A stretch of 64,000 bases of DNA from an uncultured Bacteroidales bacterium (lineage in GTDB: Bacteria; Bacteroidota; Bacteroidia; Bacteroidales; UBA932), in the NCBI GenBank assembly GCA_944326235.1, contig CALVDH010000008.1:24246-88245 (forward strand), read 5' to 3'. The notes under the pieces are model-generated. The model was given only the letters and a program-made list of their open reading frames with translations. It did not search any database and was not told the DNA's origin. Position 1 is the first letter of the stretch; each line of letters opens with the position of its first letter. This document shows, piece by piece, positions 1 to 7,861 of the stretch. Made by a program: the position numbers and the translations under genes.

Positions 1-24
1 TCTTATTCTAAATTTTAATTATTT

Positions 25-477
25 CTATTTTAAAATATCTTTCAGCTTTTCCATCATCACGGGGTCACATTCTCCCTCGGGATGAACCTTCTTTATCGGG
101 AGGCTGAGATTGACATAGTCGTAAATAATCTGACCTAAGTCTATCTCCGAAGAACTGCCGTCAAGGAGTATCACCTCGTCCGAGACTCCCTCCTCCGCAT
201 CCTCCGCGTATGAGGAGAACATCACCGAGAAAGGCACCTGAATATCCACCGGAATCTTCAGGTCCGCGAGGCATCTGTCGCACTTCACCGTCACGTCCCC
301 TGTAATACCGAGATCGAGGCTCATACGGCCCGGTTCCTTGGTTATCAGGGCATTGACATCCAACTCAGCATCCGAGACTGTATCGCTCTCGTATGCCTCG
401 AAGAAACTCCCGTCTACCTTGAAGTGGAACGGATGCTCTCCGTTTGAAAGCCCGCGTATCCCTATCTTGCAATTCAT
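25..477 (-). CDS. DUF177 / YceD-family protein
   Basis: A 150-residue protein of the YceD/DUF177 family, whose members usually sit directly upstream of rpmF (ribosomal protein L32) and are linked to ribosome assembly or 23S rRNA accumulation. Visible marks are the central CDRCL motif (a Cys-x-x-Cys pair near residue 66) and the C-terminal block P-I-K-K-V-H-P-E-G-E-C. Length is typical. The stop lies 24 bases from the window edge, so the expected rpmF partner would lie just outside. A good promoter sits directly upstream. Function is known only from the family; identity is fairly sure. Confidence 0.85.
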   Translation of the reverse strand: MNCKIGIRGLSNGEHPFHFKVDGSFFEAYESDTVSDAELDVNALITKEPGRMSLDLGITGDVTVKCDRCLADLKIPVDIQVPFSVMFSSYAEDAEEGVSDEVILLDGSSSEIDLGQIIYDYVNLSLPIKKVHPEGECDPVMMEKLKDILK

Positions 478-497
478 TTCCCGACAATTAAGGGCGG

Positions 498-528
498 CAA
501 AGATATAAAATTTTTCAATATTCCGAAA
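498..528 (-). promoter_or_regulatory. Promoter for the DUF177 gene
   Basis: Read on the minus strand, a TATCTTTG -7 box (498-505) is preceded, 19 bases upstream, by TTTC (525-528), close to the Bacteroidota consensus TTTG-N19-TAnnTTTG. It lies about 20 bases upstream of the start codon. Confidence 0.6.
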
Positions 529-543
529 TTGTTTTGGACTTTT

Positions 544-2346
544 TTATTGCATTCTCCTGCGCTTTCTCTCGTTCTCGTCCAAAATAATCTTCCTCAGACG
601 CATGAAGTGAGGAGTCACCTCCACCAGCTCGTCCTCCTGGATATACTCCAGAGCCTCCTCGAGGGAGAACTTGATGGGAGGCGGCAGCATCACCTTCTCG
701 TCGGAGCCGGATGCCCTCATATTGGTCAGTTTCTTGGTCTTGCAGATGTTGATGGCCAGATCGCTCGCCCTGGTGTGCTCGCCGACCACCTGACCGGCAT
801 AGATCTCCTCGCCCGGATCGATGAAGAAGCGGCCGCGGTCCTGGAGCTTATCCATGGCGTAAGCCACTGAGAGACCGGTCTCGAGGGAGACGAGGGAGCC
901 GTTGTTGCGCTTCTCTATCTCGCCCTTGTACGGCTCGTAACCCTTGAAGCGGTGGGCCACTACGGCCTCGCCCTGTGTGGCGGTCATCAGGTTGCTCCTC
1001 AGACCTATCAGACCCCTCGAAGGAATGTCGAACTCCAGATGGGCCCTGTCCCCGCGGGTCTCCATGTGGGTCAGGGAGGCCTTGCGGCGGGTGGATATCT
1101 CGATGGCCTTGCCTACCATGTCCTCGGGCAGGTCGATGGTCAGCAGCTCTATGGGTTCGCAGCGTACTCCGTTGATATTCTTGTCGATGACCTTGGGCTG
1201 GCCGACCTGCAGCTCGAAGCCCTCGCGGCGCATCGTCTCGATAAGGATCGACAGATGCAGCACACCTCGGCCGTACACTATAAAGGAATCAGCGCCTAAG
1301 CCGGGCTTTACCCTCAGCGCCAGGTTCTTCTCCAACTCCTTCTCCAGGCGCTCTTTCAGATGCCTCGAGGTCACGTACTTGCCGTCGCGCCCAAAGAAAG
1401 GGGAATCGTTGATGGTAAACAGCATGCTCATTGTAGGCTCGTCCACGGTGATGGGCGGCAGAGCCTCCGGATTCTCGAAATCGGCCACCGTATCGCCTAT
1501 CTCGAAGTCCTCTAAACCGACTACAGCGCAGATATCCCCGCACTCCACCTTCTCGGCGCTCTTCTTCTCGAGTCCCTGGAATACCATCAGGTCCTTGATC
1601 TTCTGCTTCTCAACCGTGCCGTCCTTCTTGCAGAGGGAGATCTGCATGCCGGCCGTCAGGGCTCCGCGGCTGACCCTGCCCACCGCGATACGTCCCACGT
1701 AGGGCGAATATTCGAGGGAGGAAATCAGCATCTGAGGTGTACCCTCCACATACTTGGGCGCCGGTATCTCAGCCACGATAGTGTCCAGCAGAGGGATGAT
1801 GTCACCCGTGGGCTTGCGCCAGTCCAGGGACATCCAGCCCTGCTTGGCACTGCCGTAGACGGTCTTGAAGTCCAGCTGCTCCTCAGTGGCGTTGAGCGAG
1901 AACATCAGGTCGAATACCTGCTCGTTGACCTCGTCGGGACGGCAGTTGGGCTTGTCCACCTTGTTGATCACCACGATAGGCTTCTTGCCCATCTCTATGG
2001 CCTTCTGCAGCACGAAGCGGGTCTGCGGCATGGTGCCCTCGAAGGCATCCACCAGCAGCAGCACTCCGTCCGTCATGTTGAGCACCCTCTCGACCTCGCC
2101 TCCGAAATCGGCGTGGCCCGGAGTGTCTATGATATTGATCTTGATGCCCTTGTACGGCACCGATACGTTCTTGGCGAGGATAGTGATACCTCTCTCACGC
2201 TCCAGATCGTTGTTGTCCAGAATCAGGTCGCCCCCGTGCTTTCCGTCCTCCCGGACGAGCTTCGCCTGATATATCATTCTGTCCACCAGAGTGGTCTTAC
2301 CGTGGTCGACATGGGCGATGATGGCTATATTTCTTACGTTTTGCAT
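544..2346 (-). CDS. typA: Ribosome-associated GTPase BipA/TypA
   Basis: A translational GTPase of the EF-G superfamily that binds the ribosome and supports 50S assembly and stress or cold adaptation. At 600 residues it is full length. The GTPase motifs are in order: AHVDHGKTT (residues 11-19, G1), RERGITI (switch I), DTPGHADF (G3) and NKVD (G4). Downstream are the EF-Tu-like beta barrel and the BipA-specific C-terminal domain. It is transcribed divergently from guaA, with only about 80 bases between the two starts. Nothing unusual is seen. Confidence 0.97.
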   Translation of the reverse strand: MQNVRNIAIIAHVDHGKTTLVDRMIYQAKLVREDGKHGGDLILDNNDLERERGITILAKNVSVPYKGIKINIIDTPGHADFGGEVERVLNMTDGVLLLVDAFEGTMPQTRFVLQKAIEMGKKPIVVINKVDKPNCRPDEVNEQVFDLMFSLNATEEQLDFKTVYGSAKQGWMSLDWRKPTGDIIPLLDTIVAEIPAPKYVEGTPQMLISSLEYSPYVGRIAVGRVSRGALTAGMQISLCKKDGTVEKQKIKDLMVFQGLEKKSAEKVECGDICAVVGLEDFEIGDTVADFENPEALPPITVDEPTMSMLFTINDSPFFGRDGKYVTSRHLKERLEKELEKNLALRVKPGLGADSFIVYGRGVLHLSILIETMRREGFELQVGQPKVIDKNINGVRCEPIELLTIDLPEDMVGKAIEISTRRKASLTHMETRGDRAHLEFDIPSRGLIGLRSNLMTATQGEAVVAHRFKGYEPYKGEIEKRNNGSLVSLETGLSVAYAMDKLQDRGRFFIDPGEEIYAGQVVGEHTRASDLAINICKTKKLTNMRASGSDEKVMLPPPIKFSLEEALEYIQEDELVEVTPHFMRLRKIILDENERKRRRMQ

Positions 2347-2356
2347 ATTCGGGGCG

Positions 2357-2364
2357 CAAAATTA
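2357..2364 (-). promoter_or_regulatory. -7 box for typA
   Basis: TAATTTTG on the minus strand, matching TAnnTTTG, 11 bases upstream of the typA start. No clear -33 box. The spacing implies a very short 5' leader. Confidence 0.45.
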
Positions 2365-2377
2365 ATTGAAATTTATT

Positions 2378-2385
2378 TACATTTG
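2378..2385 (+). promoter_or_regulatory. -7 box for guaA
   Basis: TACATTTG matches TAnnTTTG about 40 bases upstream of the chosen guaA start. It lies back to back with the typA box. No convincing -33 element is seen. Confidence 0.45.
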
Positions 2386-2425
2386 CACCCTGACATTAAA
2401 TTTTAACAGTAACCCACCACACACC

Positions 2426-4027
2426 ATGACGGAGAAGATCATAATCCTCGATTTCGGCTCACAGGTCACCCAGCTTATCGGCCGCAGACTCAGGGAGCTG
2501 AACGTTTATTGCGAAATCCATCCATTCAACAGGATACCCGCCCTCGACGACAGCGTCCGCGGCGTGGTACTCTCGGGCAGCCCCTGGTCCGTCCGCGACC
2601 CGAAGGCCCCCTCCCCCGATCTCTCCGGCATCAAGGGACGCTTCCCCATGCTCTGCATATGCTACGGCGCCCAGTACATCGCCCACCGCTACGGCGGGGA
2701 GGTCAATCCCTCCATCGCCCGTGAGTACGGCCGCGCCATCATGCATATCAAGGAACAATGCCCCCTGTTCGAGGGCATTCCCTCCGACTCGCAGGTCTGG
2801 ATGTCTCACGGCGACACCATCGCACGTCTCCCCGAAGGAGCGGAGGTAATAGCCTCCACCGACGACGTGGCCAACGCCGCCTACCATATAAAAGGTGAGC
2901 AGACCTGGTGCGTCCAGTTCCACCCGGAGGTCTATCATTCGGCCTACGGGCCTCAGATTCTGGAGAACTTCGCCATGCGCATCTGCGGCTGCAAGGGCGA
3001 CTGGACCCCCGCCTCCTTCATTGAAAGTTCCATCGAGTCCCTCAGGGAGAAAATAGGTCAGGACAATGTCATCCTCGGCCTCTCAGGCGGAGTCGACTCC
3101 TCCGTGGCGGCTGTCCTGCTGCACAGGGCCATCGGACGGCAGCTGCACTGCATCTTCGTCAACAACGGGCTGCTGCGCAAGGACGAGTACGAGTCCGTGC
3201 TGGCCTCCTACCAGGACATGGGCCTCAACGTACGCGGAGTGGACGCCACCGAGCTCTTCCTAAAGGCCCTCGAGGGCATATCCGACCCCGAGGCCAAGCG
3301 CAAGGCCATCGGCCGCACCTTCATCGAGGTCTTCGACGCGGAGGCACACAAGATAGAAAACGCATCCTGGCTTGCCCAGGGCACCATATATCCGGACGTG
3401 ATAGAATCCACCTCCGTCAACGGTCCCTCACAGACCATCAAGTCCCACCACAACGTAGGCGGTCTTCCGGAGGAAATGAACCTTAAGATCGTCGAGCCCC
3501 TACGCTCCCTCTTCAAGGACGAGGTCCGCCGCGTAGGCCGCGCCCTCGGCATCAAGAACTCCCTCATCTCCCGCCATCCCTTCCCCGGCCCCGGCCTTGG
3601 CATCAGGGTGCTCGGCGAGGTGACCCGCGAGAAACTGGAGATACTGCGCAACGCCGACGCCATCTACATCGACGCCCTCCGCTCCACCCCGGCCCCAGAA
3701 GGCTGGCAGCCCGCATCCGGAGCAGCGGCCACAGGCGGCACAGAGACAGGTGAGGGCTTCCTGACCCTCTACGACTGCATCTGGCAGGCCGGAACGATCC
3801 TCCCTCCCGTACGCAGCGTGGGAGTCATGGGCGACGAGCGCACCTACGAGTACACCATCGCCCTCAGGGCAGTGGTCTCCACCGACGGCATGACCGCCGA
3901 CTGGGTACACCTCCCCTACGACTTCCTGGCAAAAGTCTCCAACGACATCATAAACAAAGTGCGGGGAGTGAACCGCGTCGTCTACGACATCTCGTCCAAG
4001 CCCCCCGCAACTATCGAGTGGGAGTAA
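2426..4027 (+). CDS. guaA: GMP synthase (glutamine-hydrolysing)
   Basis: Converts XMP to GMP using glutamine and ATP, the last step of guanine nucleotide synthesis. The N-terminal class I amidotransferase domain carries the CICYGAQ nucleophile-Cys motif and the QFHPEV His/Glu motif. The ATP-pyrophosphatase domain has the LSGGVDSS P-loop, and the C-terminus is the dimerisation domain ending in the usual KPPATIEWE. The start is set at 2426 because the family begins [11 protein letters not shown]; the frame is open 20 codons further up, but that segment overlaps the promoter. Oddity: roughly 20 extra residues rich in Ala, Gly and Thr (about 3690-3755) sit in the dimerisation domain just before the conserved W-Q-A-G segment. 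Confidence 0.96.
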   Translation: MTEKIIILDFGSQVTQLIGRRLRELNVYCEIHPFNRIPALDDSVRGVVLSGSPWSVRDPKAPSPDLSGIKGRFPMLCICYGAQYIAHRYGGEVNPSIAREYGRAIMHIKEQCPLFEGIPSDSQVWMSHGDTIARLPEGAEVIASTDDVANAAYHIKGEQTWCVQFHPEVYHSAYGPQILENFAMRICGCKGDWTPASFIESSIESLREKIGQDNVILGLSGGVDSSVAAVLLHRAIGRQLHCIFVNNGLLRKDEYESVLASYQDMGLNVRGVDATELFLKALEGISDPEAKRKAIGRTFIEVFDAEAHKIENASWLAQGTIYPDVIESTSVNGPSQTIKSHHNVGGLPEEMNLKIVEPLRSLFKDEVRRVGRALGIKNSLISRHPFPGPGLGIRVLGEVTREKLEILRNADAIYIDALRSTPAPEGWQPASGAAATGGTETGEGFLTLYDCIWQAGTILPPVRSVGVMGDERTYEYTIALRAVVSTDGMTADWVHLPYDFLAKVSNDIINKVRGVNRVVYDISSKPPATIEWE

Positions 4028-4031
4028 ATTC

Positions 4032-4976
4032 CTACTTGCCGCTCTCCAGGAAGGTGCGGATATTCTCCTCGAGGACTTCCACCAGACGGATACGGGCCTC
4101 TATGCTGGTCCAGCCGATGTGCGGTGAGAGAATCAGCTTAGAAGGGTCCTTGACTCCTGCTATGTAAGGATGGTCTATGGGCAGAGGCTCGGTCTCGAAG
4201 GTATCGACCGCTGCTCCGGCTATCAGGCCGTCGTTGAGGGCGCGTACCAAGTCGTTCTCATTGATGATACCGCCGCGGGAGCAGTTGACGATGTAGGCTC
4301 CGGGCTTCATCCGGCCCAGTTCCGCGTATGTAATAAGGTCCTTTGTCTTAGGATTCAGAGGGCAGTTGACCGACACCACATCGCTTCCGCCCAGCAGCTC
4401 CTCAAGACTCACACAGGGATAGGTCCTGCAGTGTCCGGTACCGGAAGTAGAGTAGTAAGACACCTCCATTCCGAAGGCCGTAGCCAGCTCCGCTACCCGC
4501 GAACCGATATTGCCCATGCCGATGACACCCGTCTTCTTGCCCTTGAGTTCCCAGAAGGGATTCAGCACATCGGAGAACATCCCGCTGCGGGAGTACCGTC
4601 CGTCGTGGCAGATCTCATTGAAATACATCCCGTGTCCCACCATATTGAGGATGTGCATGAAGCACACCTGGGCCACGCTCTCCGTCGAGTACGCCGGTAC
4701 GTTCTTGACCGGTATACCCTTGGAGGCTGCATAGTCCACGTCCACGCAGTTGACTCCGGTAGCCGCCACGCAGATCAGCTTCAGGTTGCGGGCCGCGTCG
4801 ATCTCGTCCCGGTAGACCTTCACCTTGTTGGTTATCACGATATCGCAGTCAGCCACCCTTGAAGCGGCCTCACCCTGCTTGGTAGCATCATAAAACACCG
4901 TCTCTCCGAACTGCCTGAGTCCGTCCAAAGAGACATCCTTGCCGACAGTAGCGGCATCCAGGAAAACTATCTTCAT
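4032..4976 (-). CDS. D-isomer-specific 2-hydroxyacid dehydrogenase
   Basis: A 314-residue NAD-dependent dehydrogenase of the D-2-hydroxyacid family, in the glycerate/hydroxypyruvate-reductase-like group. Visible are the Rossmann motif V-I-G-M-G-N-I-G-S (about residues 150-158), the substrate Arg in N-C-S-R-G-G, the Glu that pairs with the catalytic His, and that His in S-P-H-I-G-W. The exact substrate cannot be read from sequence; glycerate or another small 2-keto acid is likely. It is convergent with guaA with only 4 bases between the stops. Confidence 0.88.
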   Translation of the reverse strand: MKIVFLDAATVGKDVSLDGLRQFGETVFYDATKQGEAASRVADCDIVITNKVKVYRDEIDAARNLKLICVAATGVNCVDVDYAASKGIPVKNVPAYSTESVAQVCFMHILNMVGHGMYFNEICHDGRYSRSGMFSDVLNPFWELKGKKTGVIGMGNIGSRVAELATAFGMEVSYYSTSGTGHCRTYPCVSLEELLGGSDVVSVNCPLNPKTKDLITYAELGRMKPGAYIVNCSRGGIINENDLVRALNDGLIAGAAVDTFETEPLPIDHPYIAGVKDPSKLILSPHIGWTSIEARIRLVEVLEENIRTFLESGK

Positions 4977-5002
4977 ACAGTTGTCAGTTTAAAATTCTGT
5001 AG

Positions 5003-5010
5003 CAAATTTA
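5003..5010 (-). promoter_or_regulatory. -7 box for the 2-hydroxyacid dehydrogenase gene
   Basis: TAAATTTG on the minus strand, 26 bases upstream of the start codon, with an ATTG about 20 bases further upstream as a weak -33 element. Confidence 0.5.
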
Positions 5011-5042
5011 GAATCTTTGACGATTTCTTCCAATATTCTGCG

Positions 5043-5050
5043 TATCTTTG
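5043..5050 (+). promoter_or_regulatory. -7 box for the LamG-like membrane protein gene
   Basis: TATCTTTG matches TAnnTTTG 27 bases upstream of the start at 5078. It is divergent from the dehydrogenase promoter. Confidence 0.5.
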
Positions 5051-5077
5051 TAAAGATATCATTCTAAACTATCAAAC

Positions 5078-6490
5078 ATGAAAACACTTATACTGACTCT
5101 CGCTGTCATGCTATGTGCTGTGACAGCCTCAGCTGAAGAGGTCCCTCAACCGTCCGGAGCACTTGTCAACTACCATTTCGACAATACCATCGAAGACCTG
5201 ACAAACTGGCTCACACTTCAGACCTACGATCCCAAAACCAATTCTTTCTCTCCTGTCGAAGACCCGAAGTTCGCAAAGGACGGAGGCCTCGTCCTCGACC
5301 GCTACTACACTATTGACGGTCTGTCCTTAAGACGGCATAGCAGCCAGACCTTAGTTGTACGTCTGCGCATAGGCAAGCCGGTTGACGACGAGGGTCCCAT
5401 CCTGAGGTTCGGTTCGGAAGACAACGTCCGCAAAGATGGAATGTATCTCTTCGAGGCTGACGGAAAAGACATCATCATCGAGGGTATAAACTCTGATACC
5501 GATGAACGGCACAGATATAAGATGGAACTGCCCAAAACCGAAAAATCCGGATACCTTACATTCGTACTGACATACCACGGCCGTCACTGCAGTCTTTATG
5601 TAGGCGACAAAAAATGCTCTTTCTCCATCGATGAAGAGTTTGCGGAGTCGAACCAGGGCAACCTGGTGCTCTGCCCGTCCAAAAACGGAGCAGTCACCGA
5701 TGTAGTATTCTACAACAAGGCTTTGTCTGACAGGGATGTACAGGCATTCACCGGCAAGGAAGTCAGGCACGACCTGGAGATAGGCGAGAAGGAAGGCTTC
5801 AACATCCTGGACCTGCTCTGGCCCGTCATATTCATCACCCTGAACTACTATCTTGCCTCCACCGCAGCAAAGAAACGCCGCGAAAAGATGGCCGAGGGCG
5901 TAAAGTTCCGCTTCAACGGCAACGTGATAATAATTTTCATCACCTCTGTAGGTATAATCGGATACCTCTACATCATGATACGTGGAGGCGGGGTATTCAT
6001 TTCAATGCTTGCAGGTATCCTGCAGATAATTGTCAGTCTCGCAGCCTATATCCTCATCTCATACCGTCCCATATCGCAGGAGGAGCTGGAGGCAGAGCAG
6101 AAGATGCGCGAGGCAGAGGAGGCGAGAATGCGCGCGGCGGGAGTCAAGGAACCGGGTCTTAAAGAAGAACTCATGAAGTTTATCTCCATGTGCCTGAACA
6201 GCGCAGGCAAACTCGCCGGCAAAGGTTTTGAAAGAGTCGGAGAGGCCATGGCCAACTCGGCTCAAGTCGAAGAGACATACCGCAACGGTATTCTCGTCAA
6301 ACGCGAGAAAAGCATGGACCCAGTCTCGTTTCTGACACCGCTGATAGGAATTTTTATAGCAGGAGGCTTACTCTTCTTCATAGTAATAAGTTTAATCCTT
6401 ATGGCTACACAGCTGGTAATCGCCGCCATATCGTTCCTGCCGCTCTACATGTTCATATCCAACCGCCGCAAATACAACATCCTTAAATAA
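5078..6490 (+). CDS. Exported LamG-like domain protein with C-terminal membrane segments
   Basis: A 470-residue protein of unknown function. Residues 1-20 form a signal peptide ending A-S-A. Residues about 25-230 have the alternating beta pattern of a LamG/concanavalin-like sandwich, including the closing V-V-F-Y-N-K-A-L-S phrase common in LamG_3 domains. After it come hydrophobic segments near residues 246-261, 283-304, 306-328 and 417-463. Between the last two is a charged stretch (Q-E-E-L-E-A-E-Q-K) likely to be a cytoplasmic coiled coil. The layout suggests an extracytoplasmic ligand-binding head on a membrane body. It has its own promoter and no obvious operon partner. Confidence 0.7.
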   Translation: MKTLILTLAVMLCAVTASAEEVPQPSGALVNYHFDNTIEDLTNWLTLQTYDPKTNSFSPVEDPKFAKDGGLVLDRYYTIDGLSLRRHSSQTLVVRLRIGKPVDDEGPILRFGSEDNVRKDGMYLFEADGKDIIIEGINSDTDERHRYKMELPKTEKSGYLTFVLTYHGRHCSLYVGDKKCSFSIDEEFAESNQGNLVLCPSKNGAVTDVVFYNKALSDRDVQAFTGKEVRHDLEIGEKEGFNILDLLWPVIFITLNYYLASTAAKKRREKMAEGVKFRFNGNVIIIFITSVGIIGYLYIMIRGGGVFISMLAGILQIIVSLAAYILISYRPISQEELEAEQKMREAEEARMRAAGVKEPGLKEELMKFISMCLNSAGKLAGKGFERVGEAMANSAQVEETYRNGILVKREKSMDPVSFLTPLIGIFIAGGLLFFIVISLILMATQLVIAAISFLPLYMFISNRRKYNILK

Positions 6491-6520
6491 AGCAGTCCAG
6501 TTTCAGGTTGCTGGCGTGGA

Positions 6521-6721
6521 TTGAGAGAGATGACCGGCCATGCGGCAAAGGAGTTCTCCACTATTATCAGGACTGATGCGAATCCTCATAATATCCAAAG
6601 GGTGGAAAAAAGCATTAAGGAGCTTTATCCCCACCTGGGTCTGCTCTTTCTCGATTTCGACAGCAACAATTCAGAAGTAAACATCTACAACAGATGCCGT
6701 ATTTTTCCTACTTTTGTCTAA
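6521..6721 (+). CDS. Possible small ORF, unrecognised
   Basis: A 66-codon frame in the gap between the LamG-like gene and the glycosyltransferase gene. A second ATG at 6530 is equally possible. The predicted peptide has a helical N-terminal half and an L-L-F-L-D-F-D strand, and resembles nothing I can name. The -7 box of the next gene overlaps its end, which argues slightly against a real gene. It is listed so the 240-base gap is accounted for. Confidence 0.25.
   Translation: MREMTGHAAKEFSTIIRTDANPHNIQRVEKSIKELYPHLGLLFLDFDSNNSEVNIYNRCRIFPTFV
6709..6716 (+). promoter_or_regulatory. -7 box for the glycosyltransferase gene
   Basis: TACTTTTG matches TAnnTTTG and ends 18 bases before the ATG at 6735. 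No -33 box is obvious. Confidence 0.4.
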
Positions 6722-6734
6722 AAATACTACGGAT

Positions 6735-7859
6735 ATGAAGACCCTGATACTCTCATGCGACATGGGCGGCGGACACAACTCTGCGGCCAAGGCTCTCGCC
6801 CAGTGGGGAGAACGCAACGGCATACCATGCGAGATAGCCGACACCCTCTCTTTCATCAGCACCGACTTCTCCAGGACGATGTCGGACCTGTACATCTTCA
6901 CTACCAAGAGCAATCTGATAAAGGTCATTTACAAGACAGGAGAGATCGTACCCCGCTCGCGCAGAGTCAAGTCTCCCGTCTACGTGGCCAACAAGATCTA
7001 CTGCAAGCGCCTCTGCGACCACATCCTCGAGGGCGGCTTCACCTCCGTCATCTGCACCCATGTCTTCCCGGCAGAGGCCATGACAGCCCTGCGCCGTGCC
7101 GGCCTGCTGCCCTCCGGCCTCAGGACCGTTTTCGTCCAGACCGACTACGATGCGCTGACGCTGATGAAGGACCTCGAGGTGGACGGCATCGTCATCCCCC
7201 ACCCTCACCTTATAGAAGAATGTGTCGCCATCGGAGCCCGCCGGGATTTGCTGCATCCGTTCGGAATCCCCGTCAGCGAGGAATGCTGGAAGCACGTAGA
7301 AAAGAGCACTGCGAGAGAGGAATGTGCCGCCCTATTCTCCGGCAGCGGCCATATCGGCAATAGCGCCGGCTGGTATCTGATAATGTCCGGCAGCATGGGC
7401 TTCGGCAAGACCGGGGAGCTCATCAGGACAATTCTGGAGGCCGAGGGACGCGGAGTGGAAATCCTGGCCGTCTGCGGCAGCAACACCAAGCTCCTCAGCC
7501 GGCTGCAGAAAGACTTCGGTACAGTCCCCAATGTACACCTGCTCGGATTCACCGACCGCGTCCCCCTGCTCATGGATGCCTGCGACGTCCTCTTCACCAA
7601 GCCGGGCGGACTGTCCAGCACAGAAGCCGCCGCCAAGCGAATTCCGCTCATACACACCGCACCCATCCCCGGCTGCGAGACCGACAACGCCCGCTTCTTC
7701 CACTACCACGGCATGTCCTACAGCACCACCGATACAGCGCAGCAGGTCGCCGTCGCACACCGTCTCTGCTCTGATAAAAAATTCAGGGAAGATATGACTG
7801 CCGCCCAGGCAGCCAATACCTTCCCTGATACTTCGGAGAATATCTTCAATCTCCTATAG
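6735..7859 (+). CDS. MGDG-synthase-like glycosyltransferase (GT28 family)
   Basis: A 374-residue glycosyltransferase related to processive diacylglycerol glucosyltransferases and monogalactosyldiacylglycerol synthases, so probably involved in glycolipid synthesis at the inner face of the membrane. The N-terminus has the G-G-G-H-N-S-A-A family motif (residues 10-17). The C-terminal GT28 domain has F-T-D-R-V-P-L-L-M-D and the donor-binding T-K-P-G-G-L-S-S-T-E-A block. The start at 6735 is preferred because the family begins with the K-T-L-I-L-S strand; seven upstream codons in frame are not expected. It is convergent with the P-type ATPase with a 2-base gap. Sugar and acceptor are not determinable here. 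Confidence 0.85.
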   Translation: MKTLILSCDMGGGHNSAAKALAQWGERNGIPCEIADTLSFISTDFSRTMSDLYIFTTKSNLIKVIYKTGEIVPRSRRVKSPVYVANKIYCKRLCDHILEGGFTSVICTHVFPAEAMTALRRAGLLPSGLRTVFVQTDYDALTLMKDLEVDGIVIPHPHLIEECVAIGARRDLLHPFGIPVSEECWKHVEKSTAREECAALFSGSGHIGNSAGWYLIMSGSMGFGKTGELIRTILEAEGRGVEILAVCGSNTKLLSRLQKDFGTVPNVHLLGFTDRVPLLMDACDVLFTKPGGLSSTEAAAKRIPLIHTAPIPGCETDNARFFHYHGMSYSTTDTAQQVAVAHRLCSDKKFREDMTAAQAANTFPDTSENIFNLL

Positions 7860-7861
7860 CA

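Noticed and set aside
2366..2425. Earlier in-frame start for guaA
   Set aside because: The 20-residue extension covers the -7 box and does not resemble GuaA; the family start is at 2426.
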